From contig NC_080541.1 in assembly GCF_028640845.1 (NCBI RefSeq), positions 34,935,935-34,999,934 on the forward strand: a stretch of DNA of 64,000 bases. The letters are read 5' to 3'. This stretch comes from Ahaetulla prasina (taxonomy: Eukaryota > Chordata > Lepidosauria > Squamata > Colubridae). The translations under genes and the position numbers were made by a program. Every line of letters starts with the position of its first letter. The first letter of the stretch is position 1. Below, in pieces: positions 49,441 to 60,113 of the stretch. The notes below the pieces were generated by a model that worked only from the letters and a program-made list of their open reading frames with translations, was not told the DNA's origin and did not search any database.

Positions 49441-49971
49441 ATGTTTTCTGAGGTTTTCGTGGGTGTTTGTATGTAGGTCTTTGGTTATTTGGGTTTTCTC
49501 CCGTGTAATATTGGAAGTGTCTTGGCGACATTTCGACGAAGTCTCATTTCGCAGCTGCAACATTAGCCATTTCAAACCCCTCCAATCCATACATGCAGCA
49601 GACTGACACCCACTATGAAGATGTAGCACGACCACGAACACGAAGCCAAACAGCAGCAGTGCAGCTCACCAGCTCAAATCCCCCTGCAACTCAGACTAAT
49701 CTGAGCACAACCAAGCCCCCACCCAAACAGGACACACCCCCAGCCAATCAGAGCACAAAAAAACGCCCATCCAATCAGAGCACAGCCAAGCTCCCACCCA
49801 ATCAGTTCAAACCCCCACTAGCAGTTAAAAAGGAAGAAACAGCTGCAATCACACATTGCTCCCAGAAGCATGAAGCTGAAGCCTGAAGATGACGAATGAG
49901 ACTTCGTCGAAATGTCGCCAAGACACTTCCAATTTTACGCGGGAGAAAACCCGAATAACCAAAGACCTACA

Positions 49972-49972
<1 letters not shown>
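49441..49972. mobile_element. Palindromic PLE-like unit D, left arm truncated
   Basis: A left arm (49441-49549) ends abruptly in the middle of the hairpin (GAAGTCTCATTT). It is joined to CGCAGCTGCAACATTAGCCA, the sequence that precedes the right arm in unit C. The right arm runs to 49972 with CCAATCA boxes and the hairpin GACGAA/TTCGTC (49891-49908) after CTGAAGA and before GAAA. The frame 49593-49886 repeats the low-complexity tail of the fragment at 28153. An internal deletion of a unit-C-like ancestor explains the layout. Confidence 0.68.
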
Positions 49973-50018
<46 letters not shown>

Positions 50019-50099
50019 GTGTATATACACACACATACACATATACATACATACACACACACACACACACACGTGTGTGTGTGTGTGTGTATGTGTGTT
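49973..50099. repeat. Alternating (TG)n, (CA)n, (TG)n tract
   Basis: TG units, then ATATACACACACATACAC-type sequence, then CA units, then TG units again. It is an almost unbroken purine-pyrimidine alternation of about 125 bp that is also an imperfect inverted repeat. Confidence 0.95.
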
Positions 50100-50104
50100 T
50101 TCAT

Positions 50105-50737
50105 AGGTTTTCACGGGTATAGGTATGTAGGTCTTGGTGTATTCGGGTCTTTTCCCGTGTAAGGTTGAGAGTATTTTGGCGACGTTTCGACAAGGTCTCA
50201 CTCATCTTCAAGTGGTGCTTACAGCTTCATGCTTGTGCGAGCAAAGTGTGGTTGGAGTTGCCGTCTCTATATAAATACTGGTGTGGAGTGTTGGCTTTGT
50301 TGCTGTAAGCGGGTTGGTTGTCTGTGTGGTTGCATCTTGATTGGTAGGTGAAGTGGTTGTTTGCAGATTAGTCGACTGTTTCATAGGCACACAATTAGGA
50401 CCACACTCACACAGGATGCCCACACCAACTAATGGGCACACAACTAGGACCACACCCACACAGGATGCTATGAAACAGCCGACTAATCTGCAAACACACT
50501 CTACCTACCAATCAAGATGCAATCACACAGCCAACCAACCCGCTTACAGCAACAAAGTCAACACTCCACACCTCCCTACCAGTATTTATAGAGAGGCAGC
50601 AGCTCCGACCACGCTTTGCTCGCACAAGCATAAAGCTGTAAGCACCAGCCGGAAGGTGACGAGTGAGACCTCGTCGAAATGTCGCCAAGATACTCTCAAC
50701 CTTACATGGGAAAAGACCCAAATAAGCCAAGACCGAC

Positions 50738-50741
<4 letters not shown>
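50105..50741. mobile_element. Palindromic PLE-like unit E, second subfamily
   Basis: The arms 50127-50386 and 50468-50741 are mirrored over about 260 bp, separated by an 81-bp loop. The loop itself holds a tandem pair of CACACAA(T/C)TAGGACCACAC blocks. The arm has ACCAATCAAGATG (about 50507) and CAGTATTTATAGAGAGG (about 50579) upstream of the hairpin GACGAG/CTCGTC (50658-50675) and GAAA. The preceding core here is degenerate (CGGAAGG). The sequence differs from units A-D across the arm interior, so it is a distinct subfamily. Confidence 0.7.
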
Positions 50742-50802
<61 letters not shown>

Positions 50803-50804
50803 TA

Positions 50805-50879
<75 letters not shown>

Positions 50880-50893
50880 ATATATATATAATA
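50742..50893. repeat. (CA)n(TA)n compound microsatellite
   Basis: About 27 CA units continue into more than 35 TA units broken only by TTTA. It joins the outer end of unit E to the outer end of unit F. Frames across it are artefacts. Confidence 0.96.
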
Positions 50894-50894
50894 T

Positions 50895-51265
50895 TTGTTT
50901 TCGTAGGTTTTCACGGGTATAGGTTTTGGCATATTCGGGTCTTTTCCCGTGTAAGGTTGAGAGTATCTTGGCGACATTTCTATGAGGTCTCACTCATCAT
51001 CTTCAAGCTGGTACTTTTGCCTTCGAGCTTCTGTGGGTAAATCAAGATGCAACCACACAGCCAACCAATCTGCTCACAGCAACACTCCCCATCTCCCACC
51101 AGTATTTATAGAGAAACGGCAGCTCCGACCACGCTTTGCCCACAGAAGCTCAAAGCCGAAAGCACCAGCCTGAAGATGATGAGTGAGACCTCATCGAAAT
51201 ATCGCCAAGATACTCTTAACCTTACACGGGAAAAGACCCGAATAAGCCAAGACCGACCGACCTAC
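50895..51265. mobile_element. Palindromic PLE-like unit F, second subfamily
   Basis: The left arm (about 50901-51041) and right arm (about 51136-51262) are mirrored: CTTCTGTGGGTAAA against TTTGCCCACAGAAG near the centre. It contains AACCAATCTGC (about 51063) and AGTATTTATAGAGAAACGG (about 51101). The right-arm hairpin is GATGAG/CTCATC (51178-51195), preceded by CTGAAGA (51170) and followed by GAAA. It is flanked to the right by CACACA and TATATA repeats up to 51311. Confidence 0.68.
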
Positions 51266-51268
51266 CTA

Positions 51269-51312
<44 letters not shown>

Positions 51313-54111
51313 AGTTGGAAACACTTGCAGTACATATAGCAGTTCATCTAAAAGCTAGGTATAGAGTTAAAAATAATTCCCATAATAAGAACCAAATGTA
51401 TGACAAAGAACAGCTCAGTGTCAGATACCAAAACAATCCACAGAAGAGACGTCATAATTTAAAGTTGGTTTTACAGCATTCTTTAATTTAGAGTGGGGCA
51501 AAATGCTTCTGTGATTAAATCACAGCTTCCTGCTCTTTGCTTCTAGAAGAGGTTCAAGAATGTATATTTCATTTTTAAAATATAATACGAAACAAATGGA
51601 GGACATGTGTGCAGACTTAAAGCATATTTTATGAATTTATCTTAAGGCTCTCCTGTTACCAGAGGATTGTGAGTGCATAGGTTGGATTTGGGCTGTTATT
51701 TCACCATCTACTCTCATCATGAATTTATTGCAGAGACAAAAGCCAATGAGTTTCAACCAAATCTATTTCCTTGGCTTTAAGCTGTGTTAGAAAAGTTGGC
51801 TGTTTCTCAGTTTTTAAAATGCAGCACATATTTCTTTACAGTTCATAAGGAACTTATATAAAGCAAAACACAGTGGTTGAACTTTGCAGCAAAGAGAGCT
51901 AAATTATTGGGTTACCTGCATAAGATTTGCTGAGTCTGTTTTTTGTTAGAAATTCACAAGAAAAGACCCTTGACCCGTGGGTGCCAATAGTTGTAGACAT
52001 TTTGCTTTGTGTCCTTAATAGGTCAGACTCTTGCAGTGACCTCAGTTAGATCCTACCATAATTAAATCCTAGCGTCTTGGTTACTTACCTGTCCTGTGTT
52101 CTTGGTAAGATAGTATCCCGAGAATTCTTGACACATGGAAAAGTATGCCAAACTCTTATAGATAAGATTTCAGGTTATTAATATCAGAAGGAAAGAAGGA
52201 AATACTGTAAAAAAAATCAAGAAATATTGTTGTTGAACATCTGAAGAAAAACATTTTATAATTCTACGCTTTAATAGACAGAATGGCAATCACTATCAGT
52301 ATGAAAGTGTTTCCAACTTGAGTTCATTGCCCCACACACATGCAGTCTCAAAATAATTATGGCTCCATCATGGTTTTTGGAATGCTTCTTGTTGGACTAC
52401 AGTTGAGTTGTTGATGTTCACAGAATTTTATTGAGGTGTGGATCACTCAAAAGAAGGTGCAGCGATTTGTGTATTTATTGTACTCATGAGCAATTAATTG
52501 GTATACCACCTGGTATCACACTTCAGTTTCATGTAACTATAAATCTAGGCTCTCCACTCCTTATTCTGAAATTGGTTTCCTCAGTGGTAAATTCACACAC
52601 AACTCAGTTGATGCAGATATTTTACTGCAGACAAAAATGAAGCCTGGCACAAACAGAATCTCTACTTATTACAGTATACAGCAATATTTCTGTGTCTGTC
52701 TATAAGAAAAAGAGACAGCTTGTATGTCTGCTTCCTATCATAGAAGGCTGTTGAGATAAATTGTAATATCAAAACAGTTCTCTTAAAAAATAATCTTGAC
52801 TTCTAAAGCACATTTTTCTATTTCTTCAATAGTTTAAAATGGTTATTTCAAATAAGAAAAGCTGAGGATGGACTTTAAAAAAATTCTTATGTGATACTAC
52901 TTCAGTGAAGTAATTAATTTATTGCATGACTCTTGGTGTCCAACAATTAAAAACAAAAACAATTTAATACTATAAAATAGCATCTGGGAACAACACACAA
53001 CAAACAAAACACTGTCAATACAGCCAAGAAACAATCCAGATCTTTGCTGGTTTGACTAATTGGTCTACAATGATATAGCATATAGGATAGCATACAATGA
53101 CATGCTAAAGAGTACCTGAGTGGAGATTTCTCATATGCTATAGGACTACAGCTATGGCTTAATGATAATAGCTAGCCATGCTATTCATGTTAGCTCTACT
53201 AACATAAAATAATGACAGTGAATTAGTCTTTAAGCAACTCAGTAAAGAAAAAGAAAAAAGGAAGCAGAGAACAGAGAGAAAATCTTATGGTTTCTTTCAT
53301 TTGCCTGTTCTCTGAATTTGGGATTAATTTGCCTTTGAATCCATATTTGTACAAAATACTTTGCATCCTCAATATTCCTCAATACAATTGGTAAATGAAG
53401 CACATCTCAAATGTTACTTATTTAATATTTTTCTTTAGTTTGGAGATGAGAACTTTAATTCCAGAGTTAAGAATAGAACAAATTAAACATTTCAGATATC
53501 TTTCTCCCCATTCTTCCCTCTGGGAAATTTAAGAGCGTGAGATTGAGGAACAAATTACAGATATTCTCATATCTTCTGTTTCCTATTTCAATCAGCTCTT
53601 AGTTTTGAGTAAAAGTGGGGGGAAAATCATGTCACATACCAAATAATGTTTTGCCTTAACATTATGCTAATTTACTCCTGGGAGAGAATTTCAGAGCATG
53701 GGTAGCAGTGTTTTGTGGGGGGAGGACAGGAGCAAAATTTCAGTTGTGGTGCCCTGAGCTTGAATTTTCTTCAGAGAGCTGAAATAGGCTACAATTACAT
53801 CTGGTTAGTCTCTATAAAAGATGTGAAGATACCTTGAATTTCATTTCCTAGATAGTCACACAAAATTAAAGTAATGACTAATTCATACACACCCTAGATG
53901 TGATTGTAAAACGTTTTTGGTTTGCTTGCCCACTTTTGTGCCTAGCCAATACATAGTCAGCCTGGCATTGTGACTATAAATAACAACAAAATAATCTTGC
54001 TCCTTTGCAGACCCAAAAAAGACTTAAGAAAATAAAATGTGTCTCGCATCCTGCCCTTGACTCACAGAAAAACAAAGATGATTAAGGGACTAGAGGCTAA
54101 AACACATAAAG

Positions 54112-54233
54112 CAGGGCTGTGAAACTACAGATGCGTAACACACTGGCCATATCCATGCCCGGTTTAGTGAAGAGGAAAAAAGTCCCGATACATCACGTGA
54201 CGCCACTGTGACAACATGAGTTTAACATCCCTG
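54112..54233. mobile_element. hAT-like MITE
   Basis: CAGGGCTGTGAAACTAC begins and GAGTTTAACATCCCTG ends it. Flanks ACATAAAG (54104-54111) and ATATAAAG (54234-54241) match at seven of eight positions. Diverged relative of the copy at 43510. Confidence 0.7.
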
Positions 54234-54349
54234 ATATAAAGAATGGTTGTTGGAATTGGGTATGGCTAGCTTAGTGAAAAGAAGGAGTAGGAATGACATG
54301 ATAGCAGTGTTCCGATATCTAAGGTGCTGCCGTAAATGTTGTACCTTGA

Positions 54350-54500
54350 TGAACGTATCTTTTCTTTTATGTACACTGAGAGCATATGCACCAAGACAAA
54401 TTCCTTGTGTGTCCAATCACACTTGGCCAATAAAATTCTATTCTATTCTATTCTATTCTATTCTATTCTATTCTATTCTATTCTATTCTATTCTATTCTA
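54350..54500 (+). mobile_element. L3/CR1-like LINE tail ending in (ATTCT)13
   Basis: TTTTATGTACACTGAGAGCA, TATGCACCAAGACAAATTCC and GTGTGTCCAATCACACTTGG precede CCAATAAA and then 13 perfect ATTCT units (54435-54499). The same tail appears inverted at 58654 and 62516. Only about 90 bp of the LINE is present, a strongly 5'-truncated insertion. Confidence 0.85.
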
Positions 54501-54723
54501 AAGAAGGAGACAATCTATTCTCCAAAGCACCTGAAGACACCAAAGCACTTGAAGAAGTAATGGATGGAAACAAACAAGGAGAGAAGCAACCTAGAAATAA
54601 GGATAAATTTTCTAACAGTTAGAACAATTAACCAGTGGAACAACTTCAAGAAGTTGTGGGTGCTCCAACCCTGGAAGTTGTTAAGAAGATGTTGGATAAC
54701 CATTTGTCTGAAATGGTATAGGG

Positions 54724-54921
54724 CGGTGATGGCGAACCTTTTAGCCACAGAATGCCCAAACCAGAAGGCACATCCATGCCAGAGCGCCGGAACCTGACAA
54801 CCAGCTGGCCAGCGCACATGCGCGCATCGGAAACCCGACAACCAGCTGGCTGAGCTGGGGCGACGGGGCACATGCCCACAGACAGGGCTCTGGTACGCGT
54901 GCTATAGGTTCGCCATCACAG
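54724..54921. mobile_element. hAT-like MITE (GATGGCGAACC family) inside CR1
   Basis: CGGTGATGGCGAACCTTTTA starts and TATAGGTTCGCCATCACAG ends it. Flanks are GTATAGGG (54716-54723) and GTATAGGA (54922-54929). The GC-rich interior has a repeated (C/A)CCGACAACCAGCTGGC-like block. Confidence 0.85.
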
Positions 54922-57900
54922 GTATAGGATTTCCTGCCTGAGCAGGGGGTTGGATTAGAAGACCTCCAAGATCCCTTCCAACTCTGATATTCTGTTATTC
55001 TGTTATAGAAACAAAGGACTACTTCTACAAAGGACAGCCATCTATTACTCCTATTTTTGTTACTTTGAAAAATTGAATTTTTTATGGGATCCTTCTGACT
55101 ATAACCACTCATTGCCATTATCTTGCCAATTTGATCTATAGGTTGTATTAGAATGAAATTATCAAGATTGCTATCCATTTTTCTTTGCCCTAAGTGATGG
55201 GAGAAAGGTAAATTTGTGTTGAAAATTTAACAGGTGAAGTGGAAGATAAGCCTGAGATAAAGTGGGGGGAGCTTTTTGGAGATGCTATGTGAGCCTCCTC
55301 CTGCTTCATCCGACTTCTTTCCTATGATCCATTGATCTCTGAGAGGTGAATTAAAACTTTAGTTACATAAACTCATTCTGTCATACCTAAATATAACTTG
55401 ATCTAGTAATTAGAACATCTAACATGGAAATTCTGACCACCTTTACTAGCTAGCTTCTACTTCTTAATAGCTTTTTTTTCTGTTATTAGTACATTTACAA
55501 AAACATAAAGCTGCCATTTGCAGGTTTACAATCTTTCTACATCTCCTTTGTTTCAGTGTCAAAGTTAGATTTAAAAATTAATAACACTGTCTAAGATAAC
55601 TCAGTTTTTGTGATTGCTTTTGACATTATGGACAGATTTCCATCATGATAGTGTACATTGCACATCTAGTTCCGTTCAAAAATAATACATATAATTATGG
55701 CCAATGATTGATGCAGATTTTGAAAAGTATTTTTTAAAATGTCCAATGTAGCATATAGTTATAGTGTTTAAGTTTTAAGATTTGTCATTTCCTCAATTCT
55801 ACCATTTTTTACACATTTACAAGGTATCAGAATTATCCAAATTACTGGTAAGTCGTCTTTTATATGATTCCTCAAGCCCATTCCAACAACTGAAGGATTT
55901 CTTTGAAACCCTGGGAACTAATAGAAGTTCCATATACCAAAAATTCTTATAATATTGAATAACACTACTAATTAATTTATAATTAGGTTACATAGATTAT
56001 TATTATGCATAATCATTTCAAATTAGTTTAAATTCATTTTTAAAAGCTTAGAAAGTAATTTACAGATTGAAAGATACCAGTTGTTTTTAATAGTGCCGTG
56101 TGCGATATATGAACTAGTATTGTGTTCACCAACACAACAGACTGCTAGCCAAGTGGTTTACAGTCTTTTACCTTGCCCCAAAACTCTGAGAACGTAGATT
56201 GCATAGTAAGCGGAAGGTAATTGCAAGGAGTTGGAAAATATAACTCTCATTATATTAATAGAAGACTTCATCTATAATATTGGCTATAAACCTTATGGGG
56301 CAACTAATATATCAGAATAGGATGTTCTCTTGTCTAGTTGAATAATAAATGGAGCTTTTGCCTTGAAGATGGTACAGTCATTCAGGCCACCCACACTTAC
56401 TTTCCTCTTTTTTTTCCTTCCTTTTTTGAGCTCAACCCATTTTTCAACTGCTCTAAAATGGGAGGCAATATGTTGCCATTGTGTTGTAGAGAGAAAGAAA
56501 TTACTTTTTCAGTTCCCAGGAATTGAACTGGAGGGATATCTTGTGATTACCTTTTCACAACTGGAATATAACTTCCTTTCCTTCCTCCATATACCGCTCC
56601 CTCTCTGTTCATGTCCAGGCTCACACATGTTTTCAGATCTGTGTACCTGGAATACATTCTCCAACACTTCAGCATGAGTGTTAGCAGAATGCAAAACAGA
56701 TGGGCCAGCAGTTGCCAATGTTATCTTCTGGCCAGCTCTGGCAAGTCTCTCTTCTCTCTCCTTTCTTGGCATGGCAGAAATATCTGCCTTTATTTAGGGC
56801 AGCCTGTATTCCCTGCCATGCCTCTTTTCCTCTGTTGCATTGTAGGCTAAATGCTATTTATTTGCTCGCTGCGGAGGCTGTAGGTGAGTGCAACCAACAA
56901 TTAACATTTCCAAACTTGTCGGGTTTAAATTTATTTACCTTGCCTATTAAATATTTGGTCACAGTATCAGCCAAGTCATTTCTTTTCCTAGGGAACACTC
57001 ATTTTCACCCATATCTGTAGATGTCTTAATATTTAGTCCCACAGTTTGCCAAGTGCTTTACTTTTTAGGTTTAATTCTGTAAAAAAAAAAAAAAGGTTAA
57101 CTCTGATAAGTTCTGAGAATGAAATGATGACTCCCGGTCTTTATTTTCCATTACAAAATTCTATTTTCTCTTAAAAGAAATTTTGAAAAATAAATGCTTG
57201 ATTGTCTACTGAATTGAAATTATAACCTGAAGGAGTCAGAGTTTCTACAGATTGCAGTTTCTTTCTTGAAAGTGACACATTCAAACATGGGCTTGTTTTC
57301 ATATTGTTACTGCTCACTTCAGCGGGGTTTCCATTGGATTTAATTGTTTTGGATGCTACCCAAACATATTCTTTTTCACTGATCTTGTCCTCTTGTGCCT
57401 TTGATTTTTTTAAAAACAAAGGTTTGAAGAGGATTTTTTAAAAATTCATTTTACCCATTGTGACCTGCAAAATAAATCATACAGGAAATCAAACTGGATT
57501 TAGCTATATTTATTTAAGTGTTTGTATTTCAGTCACTGTCGTTTAATGATTAGACTTCTTACACAGACTTTTAATTCAATGCTATTAAATTTAGCATCAT
57601 CTTAATATTGTATCTTCTGCCAAGGGAAGTGGCTAAGGGACCATCGATACAGCCAATATAAACAATTGGGGTGTGAAAAAGAAAAATATGAAACAATGTT
57701 TTGCCCTTTTACTTCCATGGAGATTTCTATTAACTGCTAGTTTGATTTTTAAAGTCTAAATAGCAAATTATGTTTACTAATTTTTCTCTATCCACAAAGA
57801 TAACTTGATACACTATTTTTCCAACGTTCTTATAAAATGTAGCACTTTTATACTAGTAAGTTTGCAAAGCATGTAACATCATCCCTGACTAAACAACCTT

Positions 57901-58499
57901 CTCAGATTTTTTTTCTCAAATGTCAAATTTGATGATTCAGAGACTACAAGAAATTCAAACAATCCACAGTATTAAGAATAAATCACACAGTTAATTTCCA
58001 GACGTTATGTGGAATATTAACCATGCCATTAAGGATTATATGTGGTGCTTTGTAAATGCTTTCATCTTTACACAGACCTTACAGCTGTTAGGTTGCTTGC
58101 TGTGCGCATGTATCAAGTGTATAGGGGAAAAAAGGTATAGGAAAAAGACTACCTTGCTTGGCCACTTAATCTAGCAATATCATGAGAAATATTGTGTAAT
58201 CATGAGTTATATTAGGGAGTCAGAGAAGTTTCCAGTTTTGTAGGTGACTTTGAAAATTAATTAACATTGATGTACATTAAAGTACCTCCTTAAATAGCAT
58301 ATAAAATGTCTTCATGGTATGCTTACATGCTACATCACTAAGAGTATTTAATCAAATGTATATTATATCAAGTCTTAAATGTATTAACTTGGAAGTATTG
58401 CTGTTGCTTCATTGTAGAAACATGACTGAGTACAGGGATATAGTTACATTTGATTGATTGCATTCAGCAGTGGGTTTTTGCTCAACCATGGAAGAAGAT

Positions 58500-59427
58500 A
58501 CAGGTGGTCCTCGACTTACAACATTTCATTTAGTGACCCTTCAAAGGTACAACAGCAAAATACAACAGAAAAGTGACTTGTGATGGTTTGTCATATTTAT
58601 GACCATTGCAGCATCCCCATGGTCATGTGACCAAAATTCAGATGGAATTTTGAATAGAATAGAATTCTTTATTGGCCCTGTGTGATTGGACACACAAGGA
58701 ATTTGTCTTTGGTGCATATGCTCTCAGTGTACATAAAAAAACAAGATATATTCGTCAATAATCATAAGTACAACACTTAATGATAGTCATAGGATACAAA
58801 TAAGCAATCATACTAGGAAACAATATCAATATAAATCGTAAGGATACAAGCAACATAGTTACAGTCATGCAGTCATAAGTGGGAGGAGATGATGATAGGA
58901 ACGATGAGAAAACTAATAGTAATGCAAACTTAGTGAATAGTTTGACAGTGTTGAGGGAATTATTTGTTTAGCAGAGTGATGGCGTTTGGGAAAAAACTGT
59001 TCTTGTGTCTAGTTGTTTTGGTGTGCAGTGCTCTGTAGTGTCGTTTTGAGGGTAGGAGTTGAAACAGTTTATGTCCAGGATGTGAGGGGTCTATAAATAT
59101 TTTCACAGCCCTCTTTTTGACTCATGCAGTATACAGGTCCTCAATCGCAGGTTGGTAGTAAAAGATGCTTGGCAACTAGTTCATACTTATGATGGTTGCA
59201 GTACCTTGGGATTGTGTGATCAACTTTTGCAACTTTCCGACAAGTAAAGTCAATGGGGAAGCTAGATTCACAGAACAACCGTGTCACTAACTTAACAACT
59301 GCAGGGATTCACTTAACCACAGTGGGAAGAAAAGACGTAAAATGGGGCAGAGCTCACTTCACAAATGTCTGACTTAGCAACAGAAAGTTTGGGCTCAATT
59401 GTGATTGTAAGTCGAGGATTACCTATA
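58500..59427 (+). mobile_element. DNA transposon (TAGTCCTCGACTTACA family) split by a LINE
   Basis: The left end CAGGTGGTCCTCGACTTACA mirrors the right end TGTAAGTCGAGGATTACCTA. The left half runs to GTGACCAAAATTCAGATGG. The right half resumes near CTTGGCAACTAGTTCATACT and continues through CGACAAGTAAAGTCAATGGG and CTCACTTCACAAATGTCTGA. The interruption is the LINE at 58654-59157. Confidence 0.82.
58654..59157 (-). mobile_element. L3/CR1-like LINE 3' region, minus strand
   Basis: It begins (+ strand) GAATAGAATAGAATTCTTTA TTGG, the reversed ATTCT tail, then GTGTGATTGGACACACAAGG and GGTGCATATGCTCTCAGTGT. It continues about 400 bp into the element, ending at GTATACAGGTCCTCAATCGC. Read on the minus strand, the distal part carries a CR1-like end with stops. 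It is longer than the tails at 54350 and 62516. Confidence 0.78.
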
Positions 59428-59975
59428 GTTATAGCAAGCCAAATCACAGACTAATTTTTATTAAAAGCAATGCATTGGGAAAACTGGTGGAATATGCCCT
59501 TGTGTCTACAATCCAAACTCTAATTGCGAAGAACTGGATCTTTCTAACTTTCATGGGTTTGTTTACAGTGTTTGGCCCATAGAATGGCAGTGCCAGGAAA
59601 ATAAAATAGAGTAAATATCAAATGTTGAAAGTGTTGTGTAGCTGATCTTCATGAAAGAATCATAATGCCAGCATTTCTCACTTAGTTATTGATGGCCCTC
59701 TTCTTAAGGCTATAATCTCTTTATACCAAGCATCATTCTTCCAGTGACAACACCACCTGAACTCAATTATAGAAGACTTAAGGATAATGCTATCACACAT
59801 TCTGGTTCGCTTTCAATAACGGGAAAAAATGATTCTCAAATTAAAGAAACTTATCCAATCCTAAAATATATTTGTACATCTCAGAACTGAAAAATGTTAT
59901 ATTTGGTAGCTGGTATTTTTGTTGTCATTGTTTTCTGCACCTATTTGACCACATAATTTTTTTTATCTATTACAG

Positions 59976-60113
59976 ATCGGATTGAGAAGCATTCCACAAT
60001 GCCAGATTCACCTGTGGATGTGAAGACACAATCCAGGCTGACCCCTCCAACAATGCCTCCTCCCCCAACTACCCAAGGAGCCCCAAGAACCAGTTCTTTC
60101 ACACCCACAACAT
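59976..60113 (+). CDS. RUNX1T1: RUNX1T1 exon 2 (proline-rich N-terminal region)
   Basis: The exon lies between acceptor TTACAG (to 59975) and donor GTAAGG (60114). The first two bases complete an Asp codon begun at 11057. Forty-five full codons follow, starting [12 protein letters not shown] and including [20 protein letters not shown] and [11 protein letters not shown]. The last base starts a Leu codon finished at 62792. RUNX1T1 is a nuclear corepressor scaffold that bridges DNA-binding factors to NCoR/SMRT, mSin3 and histone deacetylases. This exon is the proline/threonine-rich segment before NHR1. Residue 5 is Ile (ATT); I recall Thr in the human protein, a plausible lineage difference. 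Open-frame prediction continues past the donor, but those extra codons are intronic. An in-frame ATG at 59999 offers a second start. Confidence 0.96.

Larger units (their letters stand above)
54246..55010 (+). mobile_element. CR1-type LINE 3' region with two nested insertions
   Basis: CR1 3'UTR sequence starts near GTATGGCTAGCTTAGTGAAA (54260). It is interrupted by another LINE tail (about 54346-54500). It resumes at AAGAAGGAGACAATCTATTC and runs through AGTTAGAACAATTAACCAGT and GTTGGATAACCATTTGTCTG. It is interrupted again by a hAT-like MITE (54724-54921). It finishes at GTTTCCTGCCTGAGCAGGGG, GTTGGATTAGAAGACCTCC and CTTCCAACTCTGATATTCTG. The interior is collinear on both sides of each insertion. 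Confidence 0.82.

Noticed and set aside
50679..50993. Frames rich in HTHTHT, IYIYIY or CVCVCV
   Set aside because: They translate CA/TA/TG microsatellites and have no coding meaning.
54515..55178. 118- and 145-codon minus-strand frames
   Set aside because: They are antisense to CR1 and hAT MITE sequence; open only because the MITE is GC-rich.
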